The position numbers and the translations under genes are program-made. Below are positions 44,777 through 57,331 of a stretch of DNA of 64,000 nucleotides, piece by piece (positions within the stretch are counted from its first letter, which is position 1; each line of letters opens with the position of its first letter). Under the pieces are notes generated by a model. It ran no database searches and had not been told where the DNA came from. It saw only the letters and a program-made list of their open reading frames with translations. The DNA is from Polytrichum commune (Eukaryota > Streptophyta > Polytrichopsida > Polytrichales > Polytrichaceae): assembly GCA_950295325.1 (NCBI GenBank), contig OX485805.1, positions 24,849,501 through 24,913,500 of the forward strand, read 5' to 3'.

Positions 44777-45940
44777 TGTTGGATCGTTATCATCCAACCT
44801 CAAGTATTTTCTGCTACTTAGTTTTAAGTTCTGTCCATATATTTAGTATATAAGCTGTGTTGTGCTTGGTATCTTTAGTTACTTCACTTCAATAAAGTTT
44901 AGCATTTCTTCATGGTATCAGAGCTGGGGTATCCAATTGTAGAATTTTGTATAATGTCATGAGTTTGAGAGCGAGACCCGTACGGGTTCATTAGTAGAGA
45001 CAAGAGATTGGGAGTTCATGGGTACCATGCACGACGTGATAGCGATACAAAATTTGTTAGAAGGACCCTACAACTTGAGAGTGTGGAGAGACACGGATCA
45101 AAATGTGTACGAGAAAGAAGACTTGTGGGACCAGTTAGTTCCAAAGGAAGAAGATCTTGAAAATGAACGAGAGTCAGGATTGATCAATGAAGGTCCGCAC
45201 AGAAAGGGAGATTTCGTCAGAACATTAACAGAGAGGCAACTCTTTCGAAGAAGGAAACTGACGGCCATCCGTTTGCTCAGTCTAGTCGTTTCATCCAAAG
45301 TTCTACCTTTCATGCGAGACATCAGGACTAGCAGTAGCATGGAACTTTTTCAACGAAAAATACAATTCACAGACGATTGCGGATGTCATGGCATTGAGAA
45401 ATCACTGGGCTTCTTTTAGGATGCTGTAACTTTTATGCAAACCTTAGCTGAACTCTTGGATGAGCTCAGAAATGCCGGAGCCATTATCGATAATGACACA
45501 GCTGTGCACAACATACTAACTGAGTTCTCTGAAGATTTGAAATCTTCGTCAGGACAATCCCAATGAGCCGAGAATGCCAATACTCGACAGTCTGGGGGCA
45601 AGGGTTCATCATGAGGAGAATCCAAGCTCAAGCTCCGAAGTGGACATTCATCTGACGAAGCGTCGGTTTTCCGATTCTGCAATTAACCAAGTCGTATTAA
45701 TATTGCACGCTATCGCATTGCTCCTAGTTCAGTAGTGCAACCTTCTCCTAGCTGGCCTCTCCGAGTTCGTTTTGAAAGAGACAGTTATGGATTGAGGAGA
45801 CGAATCTCTCCGTGTAGCACTCCAGGCATTGTCAATGGAAGATGGAAATTTATGGATCAATGACTCTGGAGCTTCACGACATTTCGCAGGAAATTCTCAG
45901 GCAATTGAATGCACTAGAGCCCAGTTCCTTATCTGGATCG
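44777..45940 (+). mobile_element. Degenerate short-LTR copia remnant, copy B
   Basis: LTR 44777-44912 (136 bases, TGTTGGATCG to CA), primer site TGGTATCAGAGC at 44913-44924, and a gag-like frame at 45018-45419 (NLRVWRDTDQNVYEKEDLWD, RRRKLTAIRLLSLVVSSKVL). Out-of-frame gag remnants follow, then a protease-like WINDSGASRHFAGNSQAI near 45855 with the catalytic DSG intact at this copy. Integrase, reverse transcriptase and a 3' LTR are missing. The LTR begins 10 bases after the MYND stop codon. Confidence 0.85.
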
Positions 45941-45944
45941 GAAT

Positions 45945-46083
45945 TTATGCTCAAGAATGAAGTAGACAATGATCCGAAGTACGAAACCGTGAATCTGACT
46001 TCCTGGCACTTGCTCACACTTCCTTCTTCGGTGCTCGGGTCAGCCATCTCGTATGTCGGCTATGGCGTGCACAAGTTGCTGTG
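45945..46083 (+). pseudogene. Possible second MYND-gene tail
   Basis: EFMLKNEVDNDPKYETVNLT, then SWHLLTL, resembles the MYND C-terminus and its downstream bases (REFQLFYLG, NDPNYKTVQLPS, stop, HLLML). The copy A equivalent is at 4888-5020 (GGNDPRYETVNLTSWHLLTL). It may be an older, diverged duplicate of the same gene end, read through to SAISYVGYGVHKLL and a stop. The match is short and could be coincidental. Confidence 0.4.
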
Positions 46084-46444
46084 AGTTAACAATTCAGACC
46101 AGGCAATGAACTCATTCTTGTAGCACACCACTTCGGCAGCACCCGACGCCTATCACTTAACATCAAGACCACATTTCTTCACAATGCAGATCTGATGAAT
46201 ATATGCAGAATATGTCTTGGTTATGTCTATAAAAAGGAAAACAAGACTGAGGAGGCCGATGAAATTCTTTTTCAAGAATGTCAATTCTCAATTTCCTTCA
46301 AGCACTTGTTAGCCTGAATTTACATTCCGACGGTCTCGCTTGCCCACTTTGGCCCGAACAGAAACACTTCTCCGAGTGCTGCTTTGCGGCTTCAAAATGA
46401 CTCGGAGGAGTCTTGTGCGAATTGGTTGTGTAGTGTGCATTGAA

Positions 46445-46740
46445 TTCTGTATTAGAGTAGAGGCGTCCACAACCGATCACTTGAGAGATTCTGCGCCAAA
46501 TCTGGAGAAGTCTAAGGCGATGCAATTTTTTCCCGCGTAGGAAGAAAGAAATCAAGAGGTAATTTTACTCCTTGAATTGAAATTATTTTGTAACCAAAAG
46601 TTGGTTCAAACATATTACCAATCTCTAGAGTTTGTCATAACCAGTTATTTTGAGACAAATTCTTCCTCACTTTAGCACTTAAAACTAGGGACATGTGTCA
46701 TGGCAATATTGAATCCGTAGTGATACCATGACCGAAGTTG
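46445..46740 (+). repeat. Dispersed repeat R2, copy 3
   Basis: Duplication partner of 5385-5690, with small gaps. Confidence 0.8.
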
Positions 46741-46754
46741 GAGACTTAGGGTTA

Positions 46755-46864
46755 GGTTCCATGTAGGCCATTTTGCCCACCATATCCTAGTGGAAATGTA
46801 GATTTCACCTGGTGGCATCTACTTTTCCACTAAAATTTGGTGGGCGAGTGACCTACATGGAAAC
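46755..46864. repeat. Foldback MITE, copy B
   Basis: Left half GGTTCCATGTAGGCCATTTT and right half GAGTGACCTACATGGAAAC form inverted arms of about 50 bases; inner arms include CTAGTGGAAATGTAGAT and ATCTACTTTTCCACTA. Confidence 0.88.
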
Positions 46865-47769
46865 TGAGCCTTACAAACCATGAAACGTAGAACCTTATTT
46901 CTAATCACCCACGAAAAGAAATAACCGAAATCAGTCCCAACCTAATCAAAATTATGACATCCTATAGATTCCCAATGGGGTCATGATTATGAATAGGTGG
47001 CTCAACTCTAGGTCATGATCATGCATCCATATTTTTCACAAATGTCACACAGACGTGACCAAAAGTCAAGGTTTACACCAATGCTAGACTAGTATCGTCT
47101 TTTTTTTTTATATATCATTTGGATATCATTTATGATATGGGTATGGGTATGGGTATGGGTAATTGACAATATTTTGGTTTTCGACACCATTCAGGTGTAT
47201 GTACCATGCCAGAACTTTCATACCTAGGTAAAATCACCCTAATATCAATATGGTTTAGAATGGTATTGATTTAAATAATAACTCGGGTATACAAAATTCT
47301 CTCACCTTGACATACCCACCCAATATCATTAATTTGATTGGTATGACAAGTTTGATACCCACATACAGGTTCTTTGATACCATTATTGATGTTGATTATT
47401 GATACCATGCATTCACCTATATTCGGTCCAACATTAGTTCACACTCCTCCATGGACCACATTCCACGAGGATGATCGTGCGAAATCCATGGCTCCTTGGC
47501 TCTTCCGTACCTCAGGGATTGTGTTCTGTATGATAGACAAATTCGTCAAGACATTGTTCAGGATCATCATCATCATCACCTCTACTAAGCTCTTAAATGA
47601 GCAAGGAATCATGGGCTTCATGAAGATCTATGTGAACAAAGTTGGATTTTGTGAGTGGAAAAATATCATCTAAGGTAGACTTGTGTTATTTGAATACTTT
47701 TTTGATCTGCACCCACTTCTTATAGGACATGAAACATGCAATTAGTGCAAGATGATTAGCAAATCCAAA
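46865..47769. other. Non-coding part of duplication copy B
   Basis: Collinear with 7333-8660. It contains TACCC/GGTATG-rich sequence, a (GGGTAT)n microsatellite near 47145-47160 and a block (47280-47450) that recurs diverged at 52750-52900. No gene. Confidence 0.5.
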
Positions 47770-49475
47770 TCGTGCATGTGGCCATTTGCCTCATACTAAC
47801 CCACCTTCCCAATGAGGATTTTGGCATAAATACCACCTCCCTCCTCCCTGACTACATCAATTGTATTAATAAGCAACTACTAAATGCCCTCAACGATAAA
47901 GGCCAATTAGGTCAAATCTACCAAGGCCTAACCAAATATATTACAACAAAATATGAAGGGTCCTACCACCTCCCACGCCTAAAATATCAAGCATGTGGAA
48001 GATCACCCACAACACACACATTATACCTACTTGAAAGGGAATATGAAATCCATGTACACACCACCATAAGATATTTTCCCATAAAACAGTCAGCAATAGA
48101 ACTTGCATGGACATAAACCGCAAGATACGGCCACTTCTCCCTAGAGCAGAAACAAGCCTCAAAGAAATACCTCAATAGTTACACACATACAACATCACCA
48201 CCCTTCATCAAATCCAAAACCCTGACACCCTCCAAATATTATCCCCTAAAGAATTCAAACAAAAATTTAAAGCTACCCCGAAACTCATCAAAGAAGCCTT
48301 GGCACAAGCCCCACTACTATTCTCACGTGACCCACCCACAATCCATAACCCCCCACAACAAAGACCAATATACATCCCACCCACAAACACCAACAATCGA
48401 GTGGATCCCATGTACGGAAGACCAATCCAAGCCATAACAAGAGCCAAAACAACAACTCATAAAGACAAATGGGGAGCCAAAGCCATAAAACAACACTTCT
48501 TATGTCAATGGATTAACCACCCAATCAACACGACAAAATGGGTGGAAGCATCAATACTCCTCCACCATGACAATATTACCCTAGACCACAACATATTCAC
48601 ACTTCACAAATTCTTACAAAGCCAACTCAAAACCAACACCCTAACCACATACAACTCATGCATAAGCTTTTCGCAATCCCAAGACCGAAGATTCTTTCAC
48701 CCGCCCATCACAGCCACAAACCTCACATTAAACATTAAGGAATGTAACCCAAACAAAGATATCATCACTATCAAACCCACTATACAAATACAAGGAGCGG
48801 AATCCAATATATACAACCAAACGGGAGCATACATATTAACCATGCCGCTCATAAGACTACAATGGCTATGGGAAAGATACAACCAAAACCAAATGCATCC
48901 TATGACCCACTTTCTAAACCCCCCCACCACAAGATTTTGCCACTGAAATACTATGGCTAACCCAAAGATATATTACAAATATCTCAAAAAGAAAACCCAA
49001 AAAACATAACCCAAACAATAACCATCAAACCCTCCACCCGTTCACCCGTTCACATGTTCACCCGTCCACCCTTCAAGCCCTAATAGAAACATATAATATT
49101 ACACATTCATACTACTCCTCACCCCTCACATGCCCAATAACACTTACCCAATACAACTCCCCCACACAACCGAGACATAATATTTGGCTCAATGGGACTT
49201 GCACACTCATCGAAATGGAAAAGTAATGGCTTGGCCCACCCCCCAGACCTCAAAACTGCCATGACATCCATCCATTGGGCCCGCATGGCAACCCAAGAAA
49301 ACCGCAACACCACAACCATCATCATAATCAATCATAAAGAAAACCTTCTCCCAGTCACCCATGCAAAAATACACATAATAGCAACCATCCCGCCTAACAC
49401 CATACAATACAACCCCACAATGGAATGGCCAAAATATCTACACCAACTAAAAAACCAATACACCACCATAATTAG

Positions 49476-49721
49476 GGCTGGGGATTCGTGGCACTCACTA
49501 AAAATCATCCATCCAAGATATCGTGGATGAAGTGGCTCCAATAAAAAAAAAACCCCTATGGGGTTGAGGGCCGATTCATTCGAATGTGACGTCACTAGAC
49601 TAATTCGGGGCCTTTGACTCTATTTCCGGAATCAAATTGCCCAAAAATAGCCATTTAGATGATTCATGTGTTTTTCTCATCCGCACGGATGATTTTTAGT
49701 GAGTGCCATGAATCCCCGGCC
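49476..49721. mobile_element. 246-bp MITE with 9-bp target duplication
   Basis: The terminal inverted repeats are 35 bases with two mismatches (GGCTGGGGATTCGTGGCACT against GGCCGGGGATTCATGGCACT, continuing CACTAAAAATCATCC). CATAATTAG flanks both sides (49467-49475 and 49722-49730). This fits a Mutator-like MITE. It inserted into the already present LINE. Confidence 0.93.
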
Positions 49722-49967
49722 CATAATTAGCATACACAACCAAAGCCCCCCCCCCCCAAGGCAACTCACAAATACCCAACACACTCACAACCAACATACT
49801 TGAGCTTTATAACACTCAAGCCAAAATACCCCTTCTAAGAAAAAAATGAAACTCTCACACGCATGGCATAAAGCCCCAATCTACGACCACTAGGAAGGCA
49901 ACCACCCAACACAACCCCTACGAATAAAGCTCTACCACACCCACCCCCTTATATTCAAACCCCAACA

Positions 49968-50393
49968 ATGCATATACACCGACGGATCATTTATCCCCCC
50001 AGACAAGAACGGCGTCGGTAACACAACTGGCTCAAGTGTATATTGCCCCACCAACAACCTTCGAATTGCACAAGACTCCTAGGCTTACAAAACATCCTCA
50101 GAGCTAAACTAAACGCCCTCCTCATAGCAATCCAAGAAACACAACAACACACGCAAGATACACACATCTTTACATACAACCTCAATAATATACATCTAAT
50201 ACATAACCCTATACGACATCCATCCCAGCCTAACCATCCGGATAAATTACTCATTTCCGCTATAGTCAACCACATAACATGGTCCACACACAAAATCACG
50301 ATTCAAAAAGTCAGAGCAGACACGGGAATAATAAGCAATGAAATTGCAGATCAGCTAGCGAACAATGAAGCCCTCTTAGACAAACCCACCAAC
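49968..50393 (+). pseudogene. LINE RNase H domain, catalytic residues lost
   Basis: YTDGSF marks the first catalytic Asp. After an in-frame stop and a frame change the domain continues ILRAKLNALLIAIQETQQHT, HIFTYNLNNIHLIHNP and VRADTGIISNEIADQLANNE. Compared with the usual E, D and H of this fold, the positions read K (AKLNALL), Y (FTYNLNN) and D (VRADTG). Three catalytic positions therefore appear mutated, which is fast decay for a domain still recognisable. Confidence 0.75.
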
Positions 50394-50666
50394 ATCCCTA
50401 GGATACATACGGCCCATACTACGCCATATTAGTTCAACGGGGTCCCAACAAGTACCCACACGGGTGCCATACAGAACCTACAAACATACATTAACAAAGA
50501 ATACAAAAACCAAGAATTAAGGTGGGCCCAATCCAAATTCACATACATAGACAAATGAACATCCAATGACCAGATCAACTGCAAACTCTCCAACCAACTT
50601 TGGAAAAACCCCATAATAACAAATGCCCAAATTACACAAACTCTAAAATTCCGATACGCCCAATAC

Positions 50667-51029
50667 ATGGGTAACCGCTGTAAAAATATATTTGGGCCCA
50701 ATTTATACCCAAACCCAAATTGTACACTATGCCCTAGCAATGCCTTAGAGACATGGCCACATCTACTTTCTACATGCTCAAACCAACACTTAAATGAATT
50801 GCGTATAGCACAACATAATAAAGCAGTCCACCAAATTGTACATACACTACAATCAAGCAAACACACAAGATATTATACCCTTATAAATGCAGGTAACCAA
50901 AACCTCAGACCACAAGACAACACAGTCCCATCATGGCTGATCCAATGTACATGCCACACCACACCATGCACATGTCTAGCCAGACTTAGACCAGACATAC
51001 TATGCGTACGTACTAGGTGCCCCCTCTGA
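50667..51029 (+). pseudogene. LINE C-terminal zinc motif
   Basis: NPNCTLCPSNALETWPHLLS followed by TC is the Cys-x2-Cys...His...Cys motif common at the end of RNase H-bearing LINEs. The frame begins MGNRCKNIFGPNLY. It is not an independent gene. Confidence 0.75.
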
Positions 51030-51500
51030 AAGCCAACCCCCCCTAACGCCAACCCCACCAAATGTCATACAATTCATCGAATTCACATACTGTCACGACA
51101 TATTCCCAAATACCACACACAATTAAAAAAAACCGCCAAATACAACCCACTCATCCAGACACTTAGAACGACCGGGTGGCAAGTCAACCCTCTCATCACT
51201 ATCACAGCCGGCGTTAGAGGGGCTATCTGCGAACAACCAATTAAAGCCCTAGAAAAACTCGAAATACCTAAAAGAGAAATCAAAACACTTATGAAACACC
51301 TACACCAAATTGCCATTAGATACCTCACATACTTGATATTAAACAAAAGAAAATTAGACAACAAACAACCCCCCATTGATCCTCCCTAGAGGCTAGGTGT
51401 AGCGCTTCCGTGAAAACTAAAGGAGCCCACCTCCCGAGAGGTTGAAGTACCCTTACGGTGACGCTTGATCAAACATGATCACAGTAGAGAGGAACGGGCT

Positions 51501-54500
51501 CCCATTCATGTCAGTGTAAAAGAAACCCCAATGATACTTTTATTTTATTATTTATATGCCTCATAGTTTTTGGAGTTCATATGAAAGTCTTATTTATTAC
51601 CAAAAGTGAAGGTTTATGTGTTCATTAAGTGGCCATATGTATCCCCCCAAATCATGTTGACTATTGAGCCTAGAATGGTTACGTGTTTGAGCATGTTGTT
51701 CAATCTATTTTTAGCACATGTCTTTTTTGGTGTCCATTCTTGGATCCACACCTAAGTACATACCACTCAAGAATAAATGTCCAAGTTGTTATTGTGTTGG
51801 AATTGAGCATGCAATTGATGGAATTAGTACAAAGGTCCAGACTTCCAAAGAGTCAAGTTTACTTGAATCCTTGTTTATAGACCGAGTCTTGAACTCAGGA
51901 GATTTATAATTTGTCCATATGTATTTCTTCCCAGCAAAGGTTCAATGCCCTGAATATAAAGTGATTGATAGATATTAAGTGTTACCGAGGAAGATGTCAT
52001 GTTTAGGGATTGCCCTGCAAGGGGCAACACACATAGTGCAATTCACGAACTTGACGTTCATGTAAGAGAAGGGTTGTTGCGGGTAAGAAGAAGACTTCGA
52101 AGAGATGAAGCTCTTTGCAATTCAAGTTGAAGCAAGTCATGCTGACAATTGCCAGAGTTCATAATCTCTTACAACAAAGTGGGCATTATAGCTTGAGGAT
52201 TTGTAAATGCAGGGGGGCCATGTACTGTTGAAGATTGAGACTGCTTCATGAATTGGTGATTTAGAAGTGTGAATCATGTTTCTCATCTGGGTTAGAACAG
52301 TTTTGAACAAGTAAATCATGTTGATGATGTTAAGGGTTTGATTCATCTGCTTTACTAGGTAGCTGACTCAAAGTCCACTCAAATGGTAAGGTTCCAAGTG
52401 TGAATATTGGGAGTTTCCTACTTGCATTAGGACTTTCCAATGCAGAACAAGGACATTACTGAAGTGTTATTGCCGCTGTTAAATTCTGGGAAGATTCACT
52501 TTACATGTTCATTTGGCAGAAGCATTCCAACTTTGAAGACCTCTTATCTGCAAACCCTGGCAATTGTCCTTTCAAAGTTGCAGTTCTAGAGATGAAATCA
52601 AGAACTCCCAAGTTGCAAATTGTAACAACTCTGCACAAACAAGTGTGTTCAGAGTTGGTCATATCTCTCTGCTACAAAGTTATATTGCAATTTCAGTCAT
52701 GACTCATGAATGCCTTCGCCTCTAAGAAAACGCATCCCAGTGTACAAAGATTCTCTCACTTTGAGATACCCAACAAATACCAATATTTGACTGGTACTCC
52801 AATTTTGATACCCATGTGTAGGTTCTCTGATACCATTCTTGATATTGATTGTTAGTACCCATAATTTCAACTAGGTTTATACTGGTCCAACATCAGTTGG
52901 GATCCTAAGAATTATCCCACAGCTAAATTGGATGTATTGCAAGTAGTGTGAAGTTCATATGTCCAGTTAGCACAAATCTCATACAATTTAATGTTCGTGA
53001 GCCTTTACTAGATGTATCAAGCTAGTGTTGGACTAACTTTTGTTGACTGCAACCAGATGCAGAGTAGTCTATACAATACGAACCTTGCAAAGAAATAATG
53101 GATAATTGATAAATCACACTTGTCAAGGCATAACGCCCACATCTTCACCCCCTTTCACTTTAAATATATTGAGTCCTTGCTCCAAAAGGGCTCGGTATAG
53201 AATGACATATTGATCTAGCATATTTAGTTCCTTCAAATACTGCACATTGGAACATGTTTTCTGCCTATATGAGAAGTAAAATTGGGCTTCATTATACTCT
53301 AGTTAGTGTGCAAATAGGAGGTTGGACTCACGGGGAGGTGACTATCGGAATTTTAGAAACCACGTGACATAAAAAATAGGGTCAATTTAATTCGTTGAGG
53401 GTAAAATTTATACATTCATTAGATCTACCATAGCTTTGGAAATATGTCCCCTACATGTTTATATGTAAAATAAGGCGGTGAATAATTCCTTCATTTTAGT
53501 AATCAGTAGAAAAAATAGGATTATAGATATTGGATCCCCCCAAATGTGTGTAGTAGAATCAATAGAATAATTATGGGTTAGACTACTTGGATGAATAATT
53601 GTGTGATTCTGTCCAAATTTGAATGAAACGCGTTAGTTTGGAGGGAAACGTTGTGGATTTTTTTGGGGGAAGGAATGTAGTGACTTCTCAACGGCCCTTG
53701 GGTTTGCTTAGGGTTTGGACAAGCATAGCGGTGTGAAGGCGGTGAAGCGTTTGGGTAGGAGGTCTTGCATTGGTGAAGCGTGGCACAAAGGCGGTAGGTA
53801 AGACACATTTTTTGGAGTTTTCTTCTTTGCTCCATAGCATTCACAGCATTCACACATGGTGTGTCACAAGCACCAAAGATTCGGCTTGCTCCGCTCTCTT
53901 GAGGTATGTCCGCCTCATGCCAACAATTAGTTTTAGTTCTTTGTCAGATGTCATTGGTGTTAAACCTCTCCAAAATTTTGTCTTATCATGACATAAGAGA
54001 GGATATTGATATGTACCTTGACATATATTGGAGGGTGCATAGTTATATCCTAACCCTTCACATTGTAAATATTTGGTACAAGGTTGAATGTGTTTGTGAC
54101 ACACAATTAAAGTAAATGTTTTCAATTTGTATATTTAGTTTTTTCAATCGAATGTAATCTTTTGTTTTGGAATAGATAATTATTCAAAATTTTCATGTCT
54201 TATGACAATGGATTATATTTCTTGTTTTGTTCTATCCGTGTATACAACTTGTTTATGTTAGCTTGTACATTTTGTCATCTCCATGTTCATTGGTAATCTT
54301 TTAACTAAACTCCAAGTGTTATTGATTGTGTTTTGAATGGTACTTTGAATGCTTTAGCATTGGTATAACTAATTGAAACCGATTAAATGACAAGATGGAT
54401 GGTATGGAACGTTTGTTGCTCACATAGTTGATTTTGCAATGCTATCATATTCTGTTCATTATTTGGTACCTGTACAATTTATAAAAAAATATATGATGCT

Positions 54501-54891
54501 AAAAATTGGTCTCTCCAAAAAATTAATAAACATATGGTGCTTAAAAATATGTCAAAGCAACTTTATATCTACAAATAGGGAGGGAAAAAATACCGAGAGG
54601 TGCATAAATACCCCCCCATTAAATACCCCATTATCGCACGTGGTTACAAAATGTAAGAGGGTGTGATCCCCCCATGGTTGGACTTTGTTTGTGCCGCTAC
54701 GTACTTAATCAATCTATCAACCTAAAACGCAATCCACACTCTGTTTTCAATAAACACAAACACTACCACAATCCGAATTTGGATTTGGATCCAAAAGAAC
54801 CAATATATGATCATGTTGATAAATGTAACAACTAATTCATTCCAATGTTCCTACATCTTTTTCGATCAATATACAAGTTGATTGTAGTTTT
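51501..54891. other. Gene-free stretch
   Basis: Contains a diverged repeat at 51560-51780 (also at 29210-29410 and 27560-27680) and a primer-site-like minus-strand TGGTATCAGAGAACC near 52845 beside TGTTGGACC (52893), perhaps a truncated LTR end. Nothing else was recognised. Confidence 0.4.
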
Positions 54892-57290
54892 TTGCAAATT
54901 TATGGCTAAACCTAACTATATTTTTCACCTTTGCAGCAGTGTGGAACAGTGCCCGGGAAGTTTCCGGGCATAGTTGGTCAAGATCCTAGTGATTCCAAAT
55001 CCAACCGGTTACATGTTGACATCTTCCGGTTTTGCTTTATTCATTTGAGGTATATTTTATAGATTCCTCTAAAATTATTAGTAATTCTCTTGAAGTCTCA
55101 AACTTCAACTAGTTATTTCTCAAACTCAACCGGTTCATCTGTAACAAACCGCCGGTTCTTTCCGAGTAGTGTTGTGGAAGGTGTTTTAAATTGTATCTCA
55201 ATTTCAACAAATATGGTCTCTCACGTATTAAGAGGTTGCCAGTTGTTCACTACTGCCCTGAAACGGAGAACAGAGATCACCCCTCAAATGTGTGCTTATT
55301 ATTTCAATTAAGGAAAAAACATGATTCCGTCCGCAACAACCTTCATTTATTCGACCAGGGTGTCGCAACACTTGTTCACAGGTGTAGCTGTCAATCACAA
55401 ATTTGTTAAACAAGTACCGTGGGCCCTCAAAATATAACAAGTGGGATGTTCGGAAAGATGCGCAGGATGACTCAAATTCAAACTGAATTCCTAGCATCCC
55501 ATTGTTATATTTTGAGGGTCCATGTCATTGAGTAATGTTATGTGAAGTCTCGAGTCCATGTGTATTCATTCGCTAGAGTTGCATATATGCAAACTTCGGT
55601 TTACTAAAAATGTAAATGATTGACTAGCTATACATATGGTCAGAGGGGATGGAGGCCGAATGATTGCATGAATGAGTGACATATCTACATCAACAATCTT
55701 GTAAGAATGGGGAGCACATTTCCTTTAATTTCATGTACCTTAGATCTCGGAATGGCAACAATTGGGATACAATGCAGGGGTCCTCAGATAATAATACCAT
55801 TTGAAAGATGATAATGGCTCTATGATAATGTATTATAGAGTTATTATAAAAGACTTCAAAACACGAGTTGGATTGAAAACATTATAATGCTTGCATACTA
55901 TCCTATAATACTTGAGTTCTATTATAAGATCTTATAATAATTATCACTAAGATGAAAAAAATCCCAGAGTTTGGGCTAAGACCCCCGTAATATAAACATA
56001 CCTTATTATACAACTTTAAACCATCATAGTTCATATTACAACTTTTCTATTTACATATACTTTGATACCATTGGGTTCATCTTGACTTTCTCTTTATCAA
56101 CATATAAAAAATGCTAAGTTAATAATCATATTGATACCATTATAAAGTAATATATAATATAAATTTATGTATTATAATCCAAGTTGTTGCCACCATGGGC
56201 CTTAGATATTGAGCTTTGAACTTTATAAGTCCTCAAATATATGTCAATGTTACATAGCGTCAATTTTAAGATTGATGTTGGATTTTGGATACATGCACCA
56301 ACTAAACAATGAGAGGCTCACTCGAGGTTGACCAATTACACGCTACATGCACATTGCGCCTAAAAGTCACGATGTCCACAAGTTACCTAAGGACCTTGCT
56401 TGATTAACACCATCCATTGAAACCAACTTACTTAGGCTTCCATACCAACATGTATTAAATGTACACATGTCCCTTGGCTAATCCCAAGGTCGTGTATAAG
56501 GTAAATGATGCTAGAACCAACACCCCACCCATATCAACGCCCTAAAGCCTTACATAATAAATACATTTCGATCATGAGAATGTCCAACACCTTAACATCA
56601 TATTTCACTGTCAGTTTGCAGTCATCTACCAATAAAACTTTGAACTCATATAACTTTTACATATAGAATTCAAATAAGCCATACTCTAGTGTGTTGAAAA
56701 CCTGTGTCAATTGCTAACGAGAAACAATACAAGCTTATTAGTTTAATAGTAGTATCTATGCTCAACCCTTAAAATAACAGTTTTAGCACCATCTACCTTA
56801 GACAAACATGATGTCTTTCAAGTGGCAACTCACATAACTTTACTAAGCAATTACATGATGATATCTTTCCAAAGAAAGAGCTTGTGATAAAAAGAAAAGC
56901 TTTGATGATTTACAATTGCTTGTGACAAAGTTCATAGTACACAACCTAAGTGCTCACAATAAACGAGGAATCCCGAGACTAAAGGACAATAATGCTCACA
57001 CAACACATGGTCCCACGGAATGCAACCAAGGAGTTGTGTAATATTATGTCTTCTTTTCTTCGTTTGTTAGTGTAGGGTTGCCTTGATTCCCCGATTGTCA
57101 ATGGTGCTCAATATAGAATCCAACACCAATGTCCATGGAGGTTTTTGGGCCTCATCGGTCAAAATCCTATTGTTTCCAAGTCCAATAGGTTACATGTTGT
57201 GATCTTCTAGTTTTCCTTTATTAGTTTGAGGCATATTTCATAGATTCCTCTTAAATGATGGGTAATATCCCTAAAGTACTCTTGAACTTC
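54892..57290 (+). repeat. Two-kilobase dispersed repeat, copy 2
   Basis: Partner of 38908-41033. It is split near its left end by copy f of the 215-bp repeat (54950-55169) and ends with copy g. Confidence 0.88.
54950..55169 (+). repeat. 215-bp AACCGGTT-rich repeat, copy f
   Basis: Starts TGCCCGGGAAGTTTCCGGGC and ends CCGCCGGTTCTTTCCGAG. It is absent from the matching place of the 2-kb copy 1, so it moved as a unit. Confidence 0.85.
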
Positions 57291-57331
57291 AACCGGTTAT
57301 TTCTCAAACTCAACCAGTTCATCTATAACTA
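57130..57331 (+). repeat. 215-bp AACCGGTT-rich repeat, copy g
   Basis: Starts TGTCCATGGAGGTTTTTGGG and ends CATCTATAACTA, where the element at 57332 begins. Confidence 0.8.

Larger units (their letters stand above)
43350..47745. repeat. Segmental duplication, copy B
   Basis: Collinear with 3323-8660. B keeps the whole MYND gene and lacks the two transposons found in A. It appears closer to the ancestral arrangement except for a loss of about 270 bases of copia sequence near 45940. Confidence 0.9.
47770..51500 (+). mobile_element. Decayed LINE (non-LTR retrotransposon) 3' half
   Basis: Begins mid-protein (ILTHLPNEDFGINTTSLLPD, INCINKQLLNALNDKGQLGQ) and shows, in changing frames, a linker, an RNase H domain (49968-50393), a C-terminal zinc motif (50667-51029) and a final KREIKTLMKHLHQIAIRYLT segment ending near 51388. 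A C-rich 3' flank with CCCGAGAGG and TACGGTGACGC follows to about 51500. Several frameshifts and stops, plus an inserted MITE, make it inactive. The reverse-transcriptase core is not present. Confidence 0.8.

Noticed and set aside
52837-52900. Minus-strand TGTTGGACC...TGGTATCAGAG as an LTR with primer site
   Set aside because: Only about 57 bases separate the start and the primer site, no partner LTR exists, and it may be a truncated remnant; not listed as an element.
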